This document shows positions 25,871 through 37,465 of a DNA stretch of 64,000 nt, piece by piece. The notes beneath the pieces were generated by a model that was not told where the DNA came from, ran no database searches, and saw only the letters and a list, made by a program, of their open reading frames with translations. How positions within the stretch are numbered: position 1 is the first letter of the stretch; the number at the start of each line of letters is the position of its first letter. Both the position numbers and the translations under genes were made by a program. This DNA comes from Sapria himalayana (Eukaryota > Streptophyta > Magnoliopsida > Malpighiales > Rafflesiaceae), in NCBI GenBank assembly GCA_029783825.1, contig JAREIK010010198.1, forward strand, positions 1 to 64,000, written 5' to 3'.

Positions 25871-28800
25871 ATTATATATGGTATATAGGTTTAATGGATC
25901 GATTATTTAGGCGTTTTTTCGTTTAGGAGTTTAGCAATTTTGTTTTAGGCATTTAGTGGTATATAGGTTTTATTTATATAATAAAAATAAAAATTCTTTT
26001 TTGATTTTTTTTTGATTTTCAAAGGTTATAACCTTTGAAAATAAAATAATTTTTAAAATCTTTTAAAATGGGAATACCATGCATAATTATATTAATCTTA
26101 CTAATTATATATCATATAAATTCAATATAAACAATTTTAATGATAGATAATATAATAATGATCAAAAATTAAATTAATAGACTATTATTAATAATATAAA
26201 TATTAATAAAAATATTTTACATAACACAAAATGATTCAAAATCAATCAAAATATATTACTAAATAATAATATTTAAATTTTAAATTTTTTCTTCTTTTTA
26301 AAGCTTATATTTTATTTTGATTAAAAATAAATTATTTAAATAATATTTGTCTCACTCGAAATTTATTTTGTAATTAATTTTTCTAAAAAATTAAACTTAT
26401 AATAATTAAATTAAATATATAAAATTATAATAAATAGAAATAAAAATGTGATTTTTTATTTATTAAGTAGTATATAGATGTTAAATCTTTATGTATTTAG
26501 GGGTTTCGGGGTTTATGAGCTTATTAATTTAAGTAAGCATTTAATGGTCTATAGGTTTTATTTAAAAAATAAAATAACTAAAAATTTATTTTTTATTATT
26601 ATTTCTCATTCTTTAAGATTATATCCTTTGAAAATATAATAATTTTTATATTTTTTTCAAAAGTGAATACAATATATATTTATAATAATCATAATAATTA
26701 TATATCATATAAATTCAATATAACAATTTTATTGATAGATATTCTAATACTTATCAAAAATTAAATTAAAAATCTCTCATGAATAAGATTAAAATTACTT
26801 AAAATATAATATCAAAACATAAAATGATTCAAAAGCAAAGCAAAATATATTACTAATAATAATTATTTGTTTTTAAATTTTTAAGATTTTTATAAGCTTA
26901 TCAATTTTTTGATGAAAAATAATTTATATAAATTATATTTTAACTCATAATTTATTTTATAATTAATACATATATAAAAATAAAAAACTAAACAATAAAA
27001 TGAATTTTTTAAATTATAAGAAAACAAATAAAAATAAATTTATTAATTATTATTTAGAGTATATCGATTTAAAGGATTATCTATATAGAGGTATCGGAAT
27101 TTTGTAGTTAAGTGATTTAAATGCTTAGGAATTTAGTGGTGTATAGGTTTTATTTAAACAATAGAATAACAAAAAAAATATTTTTTTTCACATTTTCAAA
27201 GGTATATACTTCTTTTAAAAGCGTATATATTTTTTGATTAAAAATAAATTATTTAAATTATATTTGTCGCACTCATAATTTATTTGTAATAAAAATTTCT
27301 ATAAAAATAAACTAATAAATAATTAAAATGAATATTTAAATAATAATAAATTGAAATAAAAATTAAATTTATTAATTATTAAGTAGTATATATCGGTTGA
27401 ATGGTTTATGTATTTAGGCATTACAAGATTTAAAAGTTTACTGATATAACTGTGTATGCATTTAGTGGTTTGTAAGTTTTATTTTAAAAATAAAATAACA
27501 TAAAATTTATTTTTATTATTTTTTCATATTTCCAAAGCTTTTACCCTTGAAAATATAATAATTTTTAAATTTTTTTAAAAGTGAATTTAATATTTAGTTA
27601 TAATAATCATTATATTTATATATCATATAATTCAATACAAACAATTTTATTAATTAATATTCTAATAATGATCAAAAAATAAATTAATAAACAATTATTA
27701 AAAAGATAGATATCAATTAAATATAATTACAAAATCTAAAATGATTCAGAAGGAGAACAAAATATATTACTATATAAAAATTTTAGTTTTAAAATTTTGT
27801 ATTCTTTTTATAAGTTTATCTATATTTTTCGATGAAAAATAATTTATATAAATTATATTTGTCTAACTCATAATTTATTTTGTAATTAATATTTATATAA
27901 AATAAACAAATAAATAATTAAAATGAATATTTAAAATTATAATGAAAAAAATAATATTGACTTTTATTATTTATTATTTAGGGATATAGTTTAAAAGGAT
28001 TAATATTTATTATTTAGGGTTTATAGATTTAGGAGTTATTGAATTAAGTGTTTAGGCATTTAGTGGTTTATAGGTTTTATTTAAACAATGAAATATCAAA
28101 AAAATATATATTTTTTTATTTTTTCAAATATTCAAAGGTTATAATCTTTGAAAATATATTAATTTTAAAATTTTTTTCAAAAGTGAATTCATATTTATTT
28201 ATAATAATCATTATATTTAAATATCATATAAATTCAATATAAACAATTTTATTGATAATTATTATAATAATCATCAAAAAATAAATTAATAATCTATTAT
28301 TAATAAGATAAATATCAATTAAAATATAATTACAAAACCAATAATGATTCAGAAGCATAGCAAATTATATTTTTATATAATACTTTTTTGTTTTTAATTT
28401 TTTTTTCTTTTAATAAGTTTATCTATATTTTTTTTGATGAAAAATAATTTATATAAATTATAATTGTCTAACTCATAATTTATTTTGTAATTAATATTTA
28501 TATAAAAATATAGAAATAAATAATTAAAATGAATATTTAAAATAAAAAAAATAAAAAAAAATGAGATTTATTGTTTATTATTTAGGATATATCTTATTAA
28601 AAAATTATCAATTTAAGGTTTTCGAGATTTAGATGTTATTCATTTAAGTATTTAGGCATTTATTGGTTTATAAATTTTTATTTAAACAATGAAATAACAA
28701 ATAAATTATTTTGATATTTTTTATAATTTCAAAGTTTTTAACCTTTGAAAATATAATAGTTTTAAAATTTTTAAAAATGTGAATACAATATTTAGTAATA

Positions 28801-31800
28801 ATAATTATTATAAAAATATATAATATAAACTAAATATAAACAATTTTATTAAAAGATATGATATCAATTATCAAAAAAAAAATTAATAAACTAAAATTAT
28901 ATGATCGATATAAACTAAAATTAATTACAAAAATTAAAATGATTAAAAATCAAAGTAAATTTATTACTTAATAATTTTTGTTTTAAAGTTTTTGCCTCAT
29001 TTTATAAGATTATATATTTTTTTGATATAAAATAAATTATTTAAAGTATATTTGTATCACTCATAATTTATTTTGTAATTTATATTTAAATAAATTATTT
29101 AAATTATATTTATGGTTTACGAGTTTAAAGGTTTAAGTATTTAGGGGCTTGGGGGTTTAGGAGTTTAGAGATTTATGTGTTTAGGTATTTAATGGTTTAT
29201 AAGTTTTATTTAAACAATGATATAACAAAAAAATTATTTTTTGTTATTTTTTCTCATTTTTTAAGATAATATTAATAATATTATATTTAGTTTAGATAAT
29301 ATTAATAATTATATATCATATAAATTCAATATAAACAAGTATATTGATAGATATTATATTAATGATCAAAAAATAAATTAATAAACTATTATAAATAAGA
29401 TAGATATTATTTAAAATATATTTGCAAAACCTAAATTTATTCAAAATCAAAGTAAAATAAATTACTAAATAATAATGTTTTTGATGTTTTGCTTCTTTTT
29501 ATAAGTTTATATTTTTTGTTCTTAAAAGTATATTATTTAAATTATAGTTGTCTTACTCATAATTTATTTTATAATAAATATTTCTATAAAAATAAAATAA
29601 TAAATTATTAAATGAATATTTAAAATTATAATAAATAGAAAAAAACATTAGATTTATTAATTATTATGTACTATATAGTGTTTTAATGGTTTATGTATTT
29701 ATGTATTACTGGGGTTTAGCCATATACAAATTTAATTGTGTATGCATTAAGTGGTTTATAGGTTTTATTTATAAATTAAAATAACAAAATATTTATTTTT
29801 ATTATTTTTTTATATTTACAAAGGTAATAACATTTGAAAATATAATAATTTTTTTATTTTTTTCAAATGTGAATTCAATATTTAGTTATAATAATCATTA
29901 TATTTATATATCTATAAATTCAATATAAACAATATCATTGATAGATATTCTAATAATTATCAAAATATAAATTAATAATCTATTATTAATAAGATAGATA
30001 TCAATTAAAATATAATTACAAAACCTATAATGATTCAGAAGCAAAGCAAATTATATTACTATATAATAATTTTTTGTTTTTAAATTTTTTTTCTTTTAAT
30101 ATGTTTATCTATATTTTTTTGATGAAAAATACTTTATATAAATTATATTTGTCTAACTCATACTTTATTTTTTAATTAATATTTATATAAAAATAAACAA
30201 ATAAATAATTAAAATGAATATTTAAAATTATAATGAAAAAAAATGAGATTTATTCTTTATTATTTATGGTATACCAGTTTAATTTAAATTATATCTATCT
30301 CACTAATAATTTATTTTGTAATTAATATTTCAATAAAAATAAACTGATAAATAATTAAAATAAAAATATAAAATTATATTGATTAAAAATTAAAATGAGA
30401 TTTATGCATTATTATTAATGTATATAAGTTTAATATTTTAAGTATTTAGAGGTTTTGTCGTTTAGGACGTTAGCTATTTATGTTTTTAGGCATTTAGTTG
30501 TTTATTGGTTTTGTTTAAACAATGAAATAACAAAAAATTATTTTTAATATTTTTTCATATTTTATAAAGGTTATTACCTTTGATAATATAATAATTTTAA
30601 AATGTTTAAAAAATGTGGATACAATATTTAGTTATAATAATCAATTATAATTATATATAATATAAACTAAATATAAACAATTTTATTGATAGATATCATA
30701 TCAATTTTATACATTTTGTAATTAATATTTTAATAAATTATTAAAATTATATTTAAGGTTTACGAGTTTAAAGGTTTAAGTATTTAGTGCTTTTGTGTTT
30801 AGGAGTTTAGATGTTTATGTGCTTAGGAATTTAGTGGTTTATAAGTTTTATTTAAACAATGATATAGCAAAAAATTATTTTTATTATTTTTTATAATTTT
30901 TGAAGATTATATCCTTTGAAAATATAATAATTTTTAAATTATTTTCAAATGTAAATATAATATTTATTTATAATATCTTTATAATTATAATTCATTTAAA
31001 TTCAATATAAAAAATATTTTGCTAGATATTATAATTATGATCAAAAATAAATTAATAAACTATTATTAATAAAATAGTTATTTAAAAAGTATTTTCAAAA
31101 TCTAAATTTATTCAAATCAAAGTAAAATATATTACTAAATAATAATTTTTTTAATGTTTTGCTTTTTTTATTAATTTATATTCTTGTTATTAAAAATAAA
31201 TTATTTAAATTATATTTGTCTTACTCATAATTTATTTTTTAATTTATAATTCTATAATAATAAACTGCTAAATAATTAAAATGAATATTTAAAATTATAA
31301 TGAATACAAATAAAATTGAGATTTATTATTTATTATTCAGTATATACTGGTTTAATGGTTTAAGTATTTAGATATTTTTTGGTTTAGGAGTTTAGTGATT
31401 TAATTGTTTAGACATTAGTGATTTATAGTTTTTATTTAAAGAATGAAAAAACAAAAAATTTAATTTTTTAATTTTTTTTAATTTTTGAAGGTTGTAACCT
31501 TTGAAAATATAATAATTTTAATTTTTTTAAAATTGAATATAATATTTAGTTATAATAATCTTAATAATTATATATAATGTAAACTCAATATAAATAATTT
31601 AATTTATAGATATTATAATAATGATCAATACATAAATTAATAAACTTGTATTTATAAGAATGATATAAATTAAAATATAATTTTAAAATCTAAAATGATT
31701 CAAAATCAAAATAATATATATTATTAAAAAATAATTTTTTATTTTTAAAATTTTGCCTCTTTTTATGACCAATTTTTTTGATGAAAAATAAATTATTTAA

Positions 31801-34800
31801 ATTATATATGTCGCACTAATAATTTATTTTGTAATTAATATTTCTATAAAAATAAAATGATAAATAATTAAAATGAATATTTAAAATTATAATGAATAGT
31901 AATAAAGTGAGATTTATGATTTATTATTTAGACTATACTAATTTAATGTTTTAAGTATTTATGGGCTTCGGGGTTTAGGAGTTTAGTCATTTTATTATTT
32001 AGTCATTTAGTGGTTTATAGGTTTTATATAAATAATAAAATAATAAAAAATATATTTTTGTTTTTTTTTCTGATTTTTGAAGGTTATAACCTTTGAAAAT
32101 ATAATAATTTTTAAATTTTTTTTTGAAAAGTGAATACAATATGAAATTATAATAATCATAATAATTATATATAATATAAATTCAATATAAACTATTTTAT
32201 TTATATTTATTATAATAATGATCATAAAAAAGTAATAACTAATTATTAATAAGATAAATATTGTTTAAAATATATTTTCAAACCTAAAATGACTCAAAAT
32301 CAAAGTGAAATATTTTACTAAATATTAATTTTAAATTTTTAAATTTTTAAATTTTAGTATCCATTTATAAGCCTATTTATTTTTTGATGAAAAATAAAAT
32401 ATTTAAATTATATCTGTCTCACTAATAATTTATTTTTTAATTTATATTTCTATAAAATTAAACTAATAAATAATTAAAATGTATATATAAAATTGTAATG
32501 AATGCTAATAAAAAAGAGATTTATTATTTATTATTTAGGGTATAACTATTTAATTGTTTATGTTTTTTTTGGTTTTGGGGTTAAGGAGTTTATTGATTTA
32601 TATGTTTACACATTTTCGTGTTTATAGCTTTTATTTAATCAATGAAATAACAAAAAATTTATTTTATGAATTTTCATGATTTTGAAAGGTTATAACCTTT
32701 GAAAATATAATAATTTTTTAATAGTTCTAAAATATGAATACAATACTTAGTTATAATAATCTTAATAATTATATTTGTTGTAGATTCAATATAAAAAATT
32801 GTATTAATATAAATTATAAAAATGATCAAAAAATAAATTAATAAACTATTATTAATAAGATAGATATTATTTAAAATATATTTACATAACCTAAAATAAT
32901 TCAAAATCAAATTAAATAATATTACTAAATAAAATTTTAAATTTTTGAAATTTTGTTTATTTTTATAAGCTTATTTTTTTTTATAAAAAATAATTTATTT
33001 AAATTATATCTGTCTCACTAATTATTTATTTTTTAATTAATATTTCTATAAAAATAAACTAAAAAATAATAAAATGAATATTTAAAATTATAATGAATAC
33101 AAATAAAAATGAGATTTATTATTTATTATTTAGGTTATATAGGGTTAATGGTTTAAGTATTTAAAAGGTTTTGGGGTTTAGGAGTCTAGAGATTTAAATG
33201 TTTAGGCATTTAGTGATTTATAAGTTTTATTTAAATAATAAAAAATTATTTTTGTGATTTTTTATCATTTTTTATCATTTTTATTAAAATGATAAAAAAT
33301 GTTTATCATTTTTTATCCTTTGAAAATATAATAATTTTTATTTTTTATTATTATTAATATATTACTTAGTTTTAATAACTTAATAATTATGAGACATTTT
33401 AATTGAATATCAGTAATTTATTGTTCGATATTATAAAAATGATCAAATAATAAATTAATAAACTATTTTTGATAAGATTGATCGCAATTAAAATACAATT
33501 GCAAAACCTATATATAATGATTCAAAATCAAAGTAAAATATATTACTAAATAATAATTTTTTATTTTAAAATTTTTAATTTTTATATAAGCTTTTTTTAA
33601 TTATAATTTTAATAATAAATTATTAAAATTATATTTGTCTCACTCATTATTAATTTTGTGATTGCTATTTCTATAAAAAATAAACTAATAATTAATTAAA
33701 ATGAATAAATAAAATTATAATGAATACAAATTAAAATGAGATTTATGATTTATTATACATGGTATACCTGTTTAATGGTTTGATTAATTAGGGGTTTATA
33801 GGTTTTATTTATATAATAAAAATTTAAAATTCTATTTTTGATTTTTTCTGATTTTCAAAGGTTATAACCTTTGAAAATAAAATAATTTTTAAAATTTTTT
33901 GAAATGTGAATACCATGTATAATTATATTAATCTTATTAATTATATATCATATAATTTTAATATAAATAATTTTAATGATAGATATTATAATAATGTTCA
34001 AAAATTAAATTAATAAACTATTATTAATAATATTAATATTAATTAAAATATATTTACATAACACAAAATGATTCAAAATAGAATCTAAATATATTACTAA
34101 ATAATAATATTTAAGTTTTAAAAATTTTCTTCTTTTTATAATCTTATATTTTTTTTATTAAAATAAATTATTTAAAAAATATTTGTCTCATTCGAAATTT
34201 ATATGTAATTAATTTTTCTAAAAAATTAATCTATAAATAATTAAAATTAATATTTAAAATTATAATAAATAGAAATAAAAATGAAATTAATTATTTATTA
34301 AGTAGTATAGAGCTGTTAAAAGGTTTATGTAGTTTGGGGTTTCCGGATTTATGAGCTTATTGATTTAAGTACGTAGGCATTTAATGATCTATAGTTTTTA
34401 TATAAAAAATGAAATAATTAAAAATTTATTTTTTTTTATTTTTTCACATTTTCAAAGGTGAATACAATATTTAGTCATAATAATTATTATATTTATATAT
34501 CATATAAATTCAATATAAACATTTTTATTGATAAATATTCTAATAATGATGAAAAAATAACTTAATAATCTATTATTAATAAGATAGATATCAATTAAAA
34601 TATATTTACAAAACCCGAAATGATTCAGAAGCAAAGCAAAATATATTACAATATAATAATTTTTTGTTTTGAATTTGTTTTTTCTTTTAAAAAGTTTATC
34701 TATATTATTTTGGTGAAAAATAATTTATATAAATTATATCTGTGTAACTCATAATTTATTTTATAATTAATATTTATATAAAAATAAACAAATAAATAAT

Positions 34801-34976
34801 TAAATTTGAATATTTAAAATTAAAATGAAAAAAAAATGAGATTTATTCTTTATTATTTAGGATGTACCGGTTTAATTTAAATTAGATCTGTCTCACTAAT
34901 AATTTATTTTGTAATTAATATTTCTATAAAAATAAACTGATAATTAATTAAAATAAAAATTAAAATTATACTGAAT
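25871..34976 (-). repeat. AT-rich satellite, minus-polarity block between the two inserts
   Basis: About 15 minus-sense units are present, with exact palindromes at 26019-26038 and 33855-33874. Several units are chimeric: at 27203 and 34455 the sequence runs to the first arm of the palindrome (TTTTCAAAGGT) and then jumps to a different unit position. Near 30710 a deletion joins the body to a truncated ladder unit, and truncated ladder units also occur near 29110 and 30750. The unit at about 33750-33800 lacks the LTR-like insert but otherwise matches the unit beside 25870. No genes are visible. Confidence 0.88.
33255..33320. repeat. Local duplication and inversion of the TTTTTATCATTTTT motif
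   Basis: The word TTTTTATCATTTTT is repeated three times, with one inverted copy (AAAATGATAAAAAA) between them. This replaces the left arm of the unit palindrome and can fold into a hairpin. It looks like a slippage or template-switch scar confined to this unit. Confidence 0.75.
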
Positions 34977-35671
34977 AATTAAAATAATTTATTTTGTTCC
35001 TCTCTCAACTCTAGAAAGATTGCTAAAGCTCTAACCAAAATAATAGGAGCTTTTACTTTATCTCTATTATGTCCAATCATATTTGATGTTGAATCACTAG
35101 GCTATCAAAGGTAATTTGACTCATTTACGCTAACAGATAAACCAAGGTTGTATCCTTATGTGTTGAAATAACTAGTTGTTGAGGATGCTATTTATATTGA
35201 TTATTGTAATTTCTTCTAAAATATCTCTCATGCACACACTCAAAGCAATTTTTTTAAAACATAGTTTACCTCTAAAAAAATAACCACCTTGTAGCCTATT
35301 AGAACAAACTAGCCCCAGGGTTGTTTTAGCAGGGCAATAAGTATGGGCTCTCTTTCAATCAAGAATCAAAAAATTTATTTTATTGTCATGTATAAGCCCC
35401 TTTTTTATATCCTTATAGATATGAAAAGTATCATTTCTTTCTTTTTATATTAAATGAGTTATGTATACAAGCTCAGAATACCCAAAAAGGTGTAAATGAA
35501 TCATATTGAAATATATAAAAGGTTTTAATCATAGCCCAAAATATTATTCTTGCATATTGACACTCGAGGTCACCAATCAAAGGAAAAAGCTATAGTGATA
35601 TTTCCAATCCCAAAAATTTTAGCTATATAAAGTTATAAAGAGTAGTACTCAAGCTTTAGCTATTTCTAGGG

Positions 35672-35911
35672 TCATGACTTTTTCTCTTGAGGAATGTCCA
35701 AACATACAATGATTCCTAGTGCAATGACTTTGCAATATAAAGATAAAATGCTAAAGATATGGTCATATCCAATACTGTGACCCAGTATTATAGTGATTAA
35801 ATAAGTATTCATGATCATTCTTAGTACCATAACAATATGTTCAACAGAGAGACACAAGTTATGGCATATTCTCATCGATATGATTTTGTGTTCTAGAGAC
35901 AAAATATACAA
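35672..35911 (-). other. 79-codon open frame, unrecognised, shared by both insert copies
   Basis: The frame is hydrophobic and begins MYILSLEHK. An equivalent frame (78 codons) is open in the inverted copy at 62629-62865. The two predicted peptides differ mostly by amino-acid-changing substitutions, which argues against constraint. The frame overlaps the short frame at 35859-35966 in another phase. It matches no protein family I can name and is probably non-coding. Confidence 0.2.
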
Positions 35912-35966
35912 ACATAACCATTGCTAATGCTACAATAATCAAAAGCAAGAAAGGGACCGAATCCAT
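35859..35966 (-). other. 35-codon membrane-peptide-like open frame in the composite insert
   Basis: The frame starts MDSVPF, has one long hydrophobic run at about residues 6-23 (LLLIIVALAMVMFVYFV) and ends in a polar tail (SRTQNHIDENMP, then TAA). That is the layout of a single-span membrane peptide or a signal exon. The inverted copy (62574-62681) has the same frame with a stop at codon 9. A+T-rich DNA often encodes hydrophobic runs, so chance is a strong alternative. Confidence 0.25.
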
Positions 35967-36095
35967 AACTCTCCCCTTGAGTCATGACTTTGTGTTACAT
36001 ATACAAAAATATAAATCTATGACATTTCTAAAAGTTGTGAATTTCTATTTAAATTTAACACTTAGTCATTTGATTATAAAAGTACAAAACATGAG

Positions 36096-36172
36096 ATTTA
36101 GGATTTAGGGTTTATGGATTAGGGTTATAGTTTATTGTTTAAGGTTTAGGATTTAAAGTTTAGGGTTTATGG
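36096..36172 (+). repeat. Degenerate TTTAGGG heptamer tract (telomere-like), copy 1
   Basis: About eleven heptamers are in near register, including TTTAGGA, TTTAGGG, TTTATGG, ATTAGGG and TTAGGGT. They resemble the Arabidopsis-type plant telomere repeat. The tract joins the two halves of the composite insert. Its 7-bp register differs from the 8-bp register of the satellite ladders. Confidence 0.75.
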
Positions 36173-36208
36173 TTTTTTTTGGTTTTTTTGGAAAATACAC
36201 ACTTTATT
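36173..36208 (-). terminator. Polyadenylation-like signal and A-rich tail (minus strand), copy 1
   Basis: On the minus strand AATAAA (36203-36208) is followed about 13 bases later by two runs of seven to eight A split by CC (36173-36189). This layout suggests that the segment to the right (up to 37456) derives from a polyadenylated transcript or an LTR R/U5 region. The partner is at 62338-62374. Confidence 0.45.
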
Positions 36209-37063
36209 TATCATTTAGGCGCACAACTTACAAGAGACTAAAAAGCTGACTAATTTAGGCCAGCCCACCAAATCCTATGCACCTTAATGATTCTATGCAT
36301 AAAATACATAAAAAAACATAATGCCTAATAATTCCAAGCGGACGAATACAACTAAAATCACCTGGCATTCCCGGACTTCATAGTTGGCATCGAGTCATTA
36401 TGCGCATTGCGTCCTTTCCATTCAGAGATTCAAGCCTTTTGGAGGAACCTGAATGATGCACCATATTAAAACTATTCAAATATAAGATTGTGCATGTGCG
36501 TGACATGCAGCATGAAGCTTTTGCCTATGTCGTTGCTATGCAATGGAATGCGTGTAAAACTTAATACCCATAAATCCACAAGTCCATATCTACGTCACTT
36601 TGTCGATTCATTCTCACCTCTGAATTCTACATTCTTTTGCTCAAATAATTTTCAAAAAAGTATCTCTTGGGTTCGAATGTTTCCTACTCGAGCTCCAAGA
36701 AGTGGTTGTATGTTGCACCGACAAAATATAAAAAAATATGCATGCATCGGTGTGCATGTGTGATGAGGTCCATCTCATAATCTAATTATCTAAGCGTACA
36801 ACAAGCTAGAATACAAGTAAAATTATAAAATGCTATAAAGATCGGACTTCTATTCCCGGAAGTGTACCATCGCCTAATGTGTATTTACAAAATGCATTTG
36901 TGGGCCCCACTTAAAGGTACTCATGGGTCCACTTGCTCCCATTGCGTGCTACATAGAGAAGAGACGAGTTTGTGTAGTTGTGTATGTCATGATCCGTCTC
37001 TACAAGTACATGGTGAATACAAAGTCCAAAATACAAAAAAGACTACAAACATAAACTACAAGT

Positions 37064-37465
37064 TTGAATATTTCGCTCTCGTGTGGCTGGTCTGGACTCC
37101 ATTGCTTACTGGCCCTGCTTGGTGATGCTTCGGATTTTTTCGGCTCTCCAATTAATCATGGATTACCCACTATTCCTGTCGGGCGATGGTTGGGTGGCCC
37201 TCTATGCTGCCTGATAGGGCTAGAGGGACACACTCATAGCTACTCCTGGGTTTACTCCCGACCACTTTGCTCGGTCTCTCAGTTGTCTGAATGTTATCAT
37301 CCTGGCTTGCTAGTGGGGCCCTCTACAAGCTGGTGGTCCATCTTCTGCCTACTTGCAGGAATTGCTGGCCCCTCTAAATGCTACTCCAAAATGGACAAGA
37401 ATATGTGCACGTGTGTACTGTGGTCTGTCGCTATGTGTGTGTGGTCCAGTAGTATCAGGGTTTAG
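37064..37465 (+). other. 133-codon open frame in the G+C-richer part of the composite insert
   Basis: The frame reads WSGLHCLLALLGDASDF, then SPINHGLP, then LGGPLCCLIGL. The inverted copy keeps the same frame open for 104 codons (61167-61481), where a frameshift alters the end. It runs opposite to the apparent polyadenylation direction of the segment. I recognise no domain. Conservation of the frame between two diverged copies is suggestive, but it could follow simply from higher G+C and few stops. Confidence 0.22.

Larger units (their letters stand above)
34977..37456 (-). mobile_element. 2.5-kb composite non-satellite insert, copy 1
   Basis: This stretch lacks the satellite words and has clearly higher G+C in its right half. 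It is matched in inverted orientation over its full length by 61087-63560, with the same junctions to the array. The array stops at GGGTTTAGTAG on the right and at TATACTGAATAATT on the left. About 90 bp of the unit between these points is missing, and no clean target duplication was seen. It has two parts: 34977-36095, with no recognised domain, and 36173-37456, which on the minus strand ends in AATAAA plus an A-rich tail. A telomere-like heptamer tract separates them. It could be a captured host segment, a retroposon or a non-autonomous element; I do not recognise it. Confidence 0.6.

Noticed and set aside
32007..32910. Hydrophobic minus-strand frames at 32007-32225 and 32674-32910
   Set aside because: They are Ile/Tyr/Asn-rich products of A+T satellite, without a recognisable start context or homology between units.
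36488..36763. Plus-strand frames 36488-36763 and 36862-37125, and 62025-62291 in the partner
   Set aside because: The partner copies do not keep these frames open, and no domain is visible.
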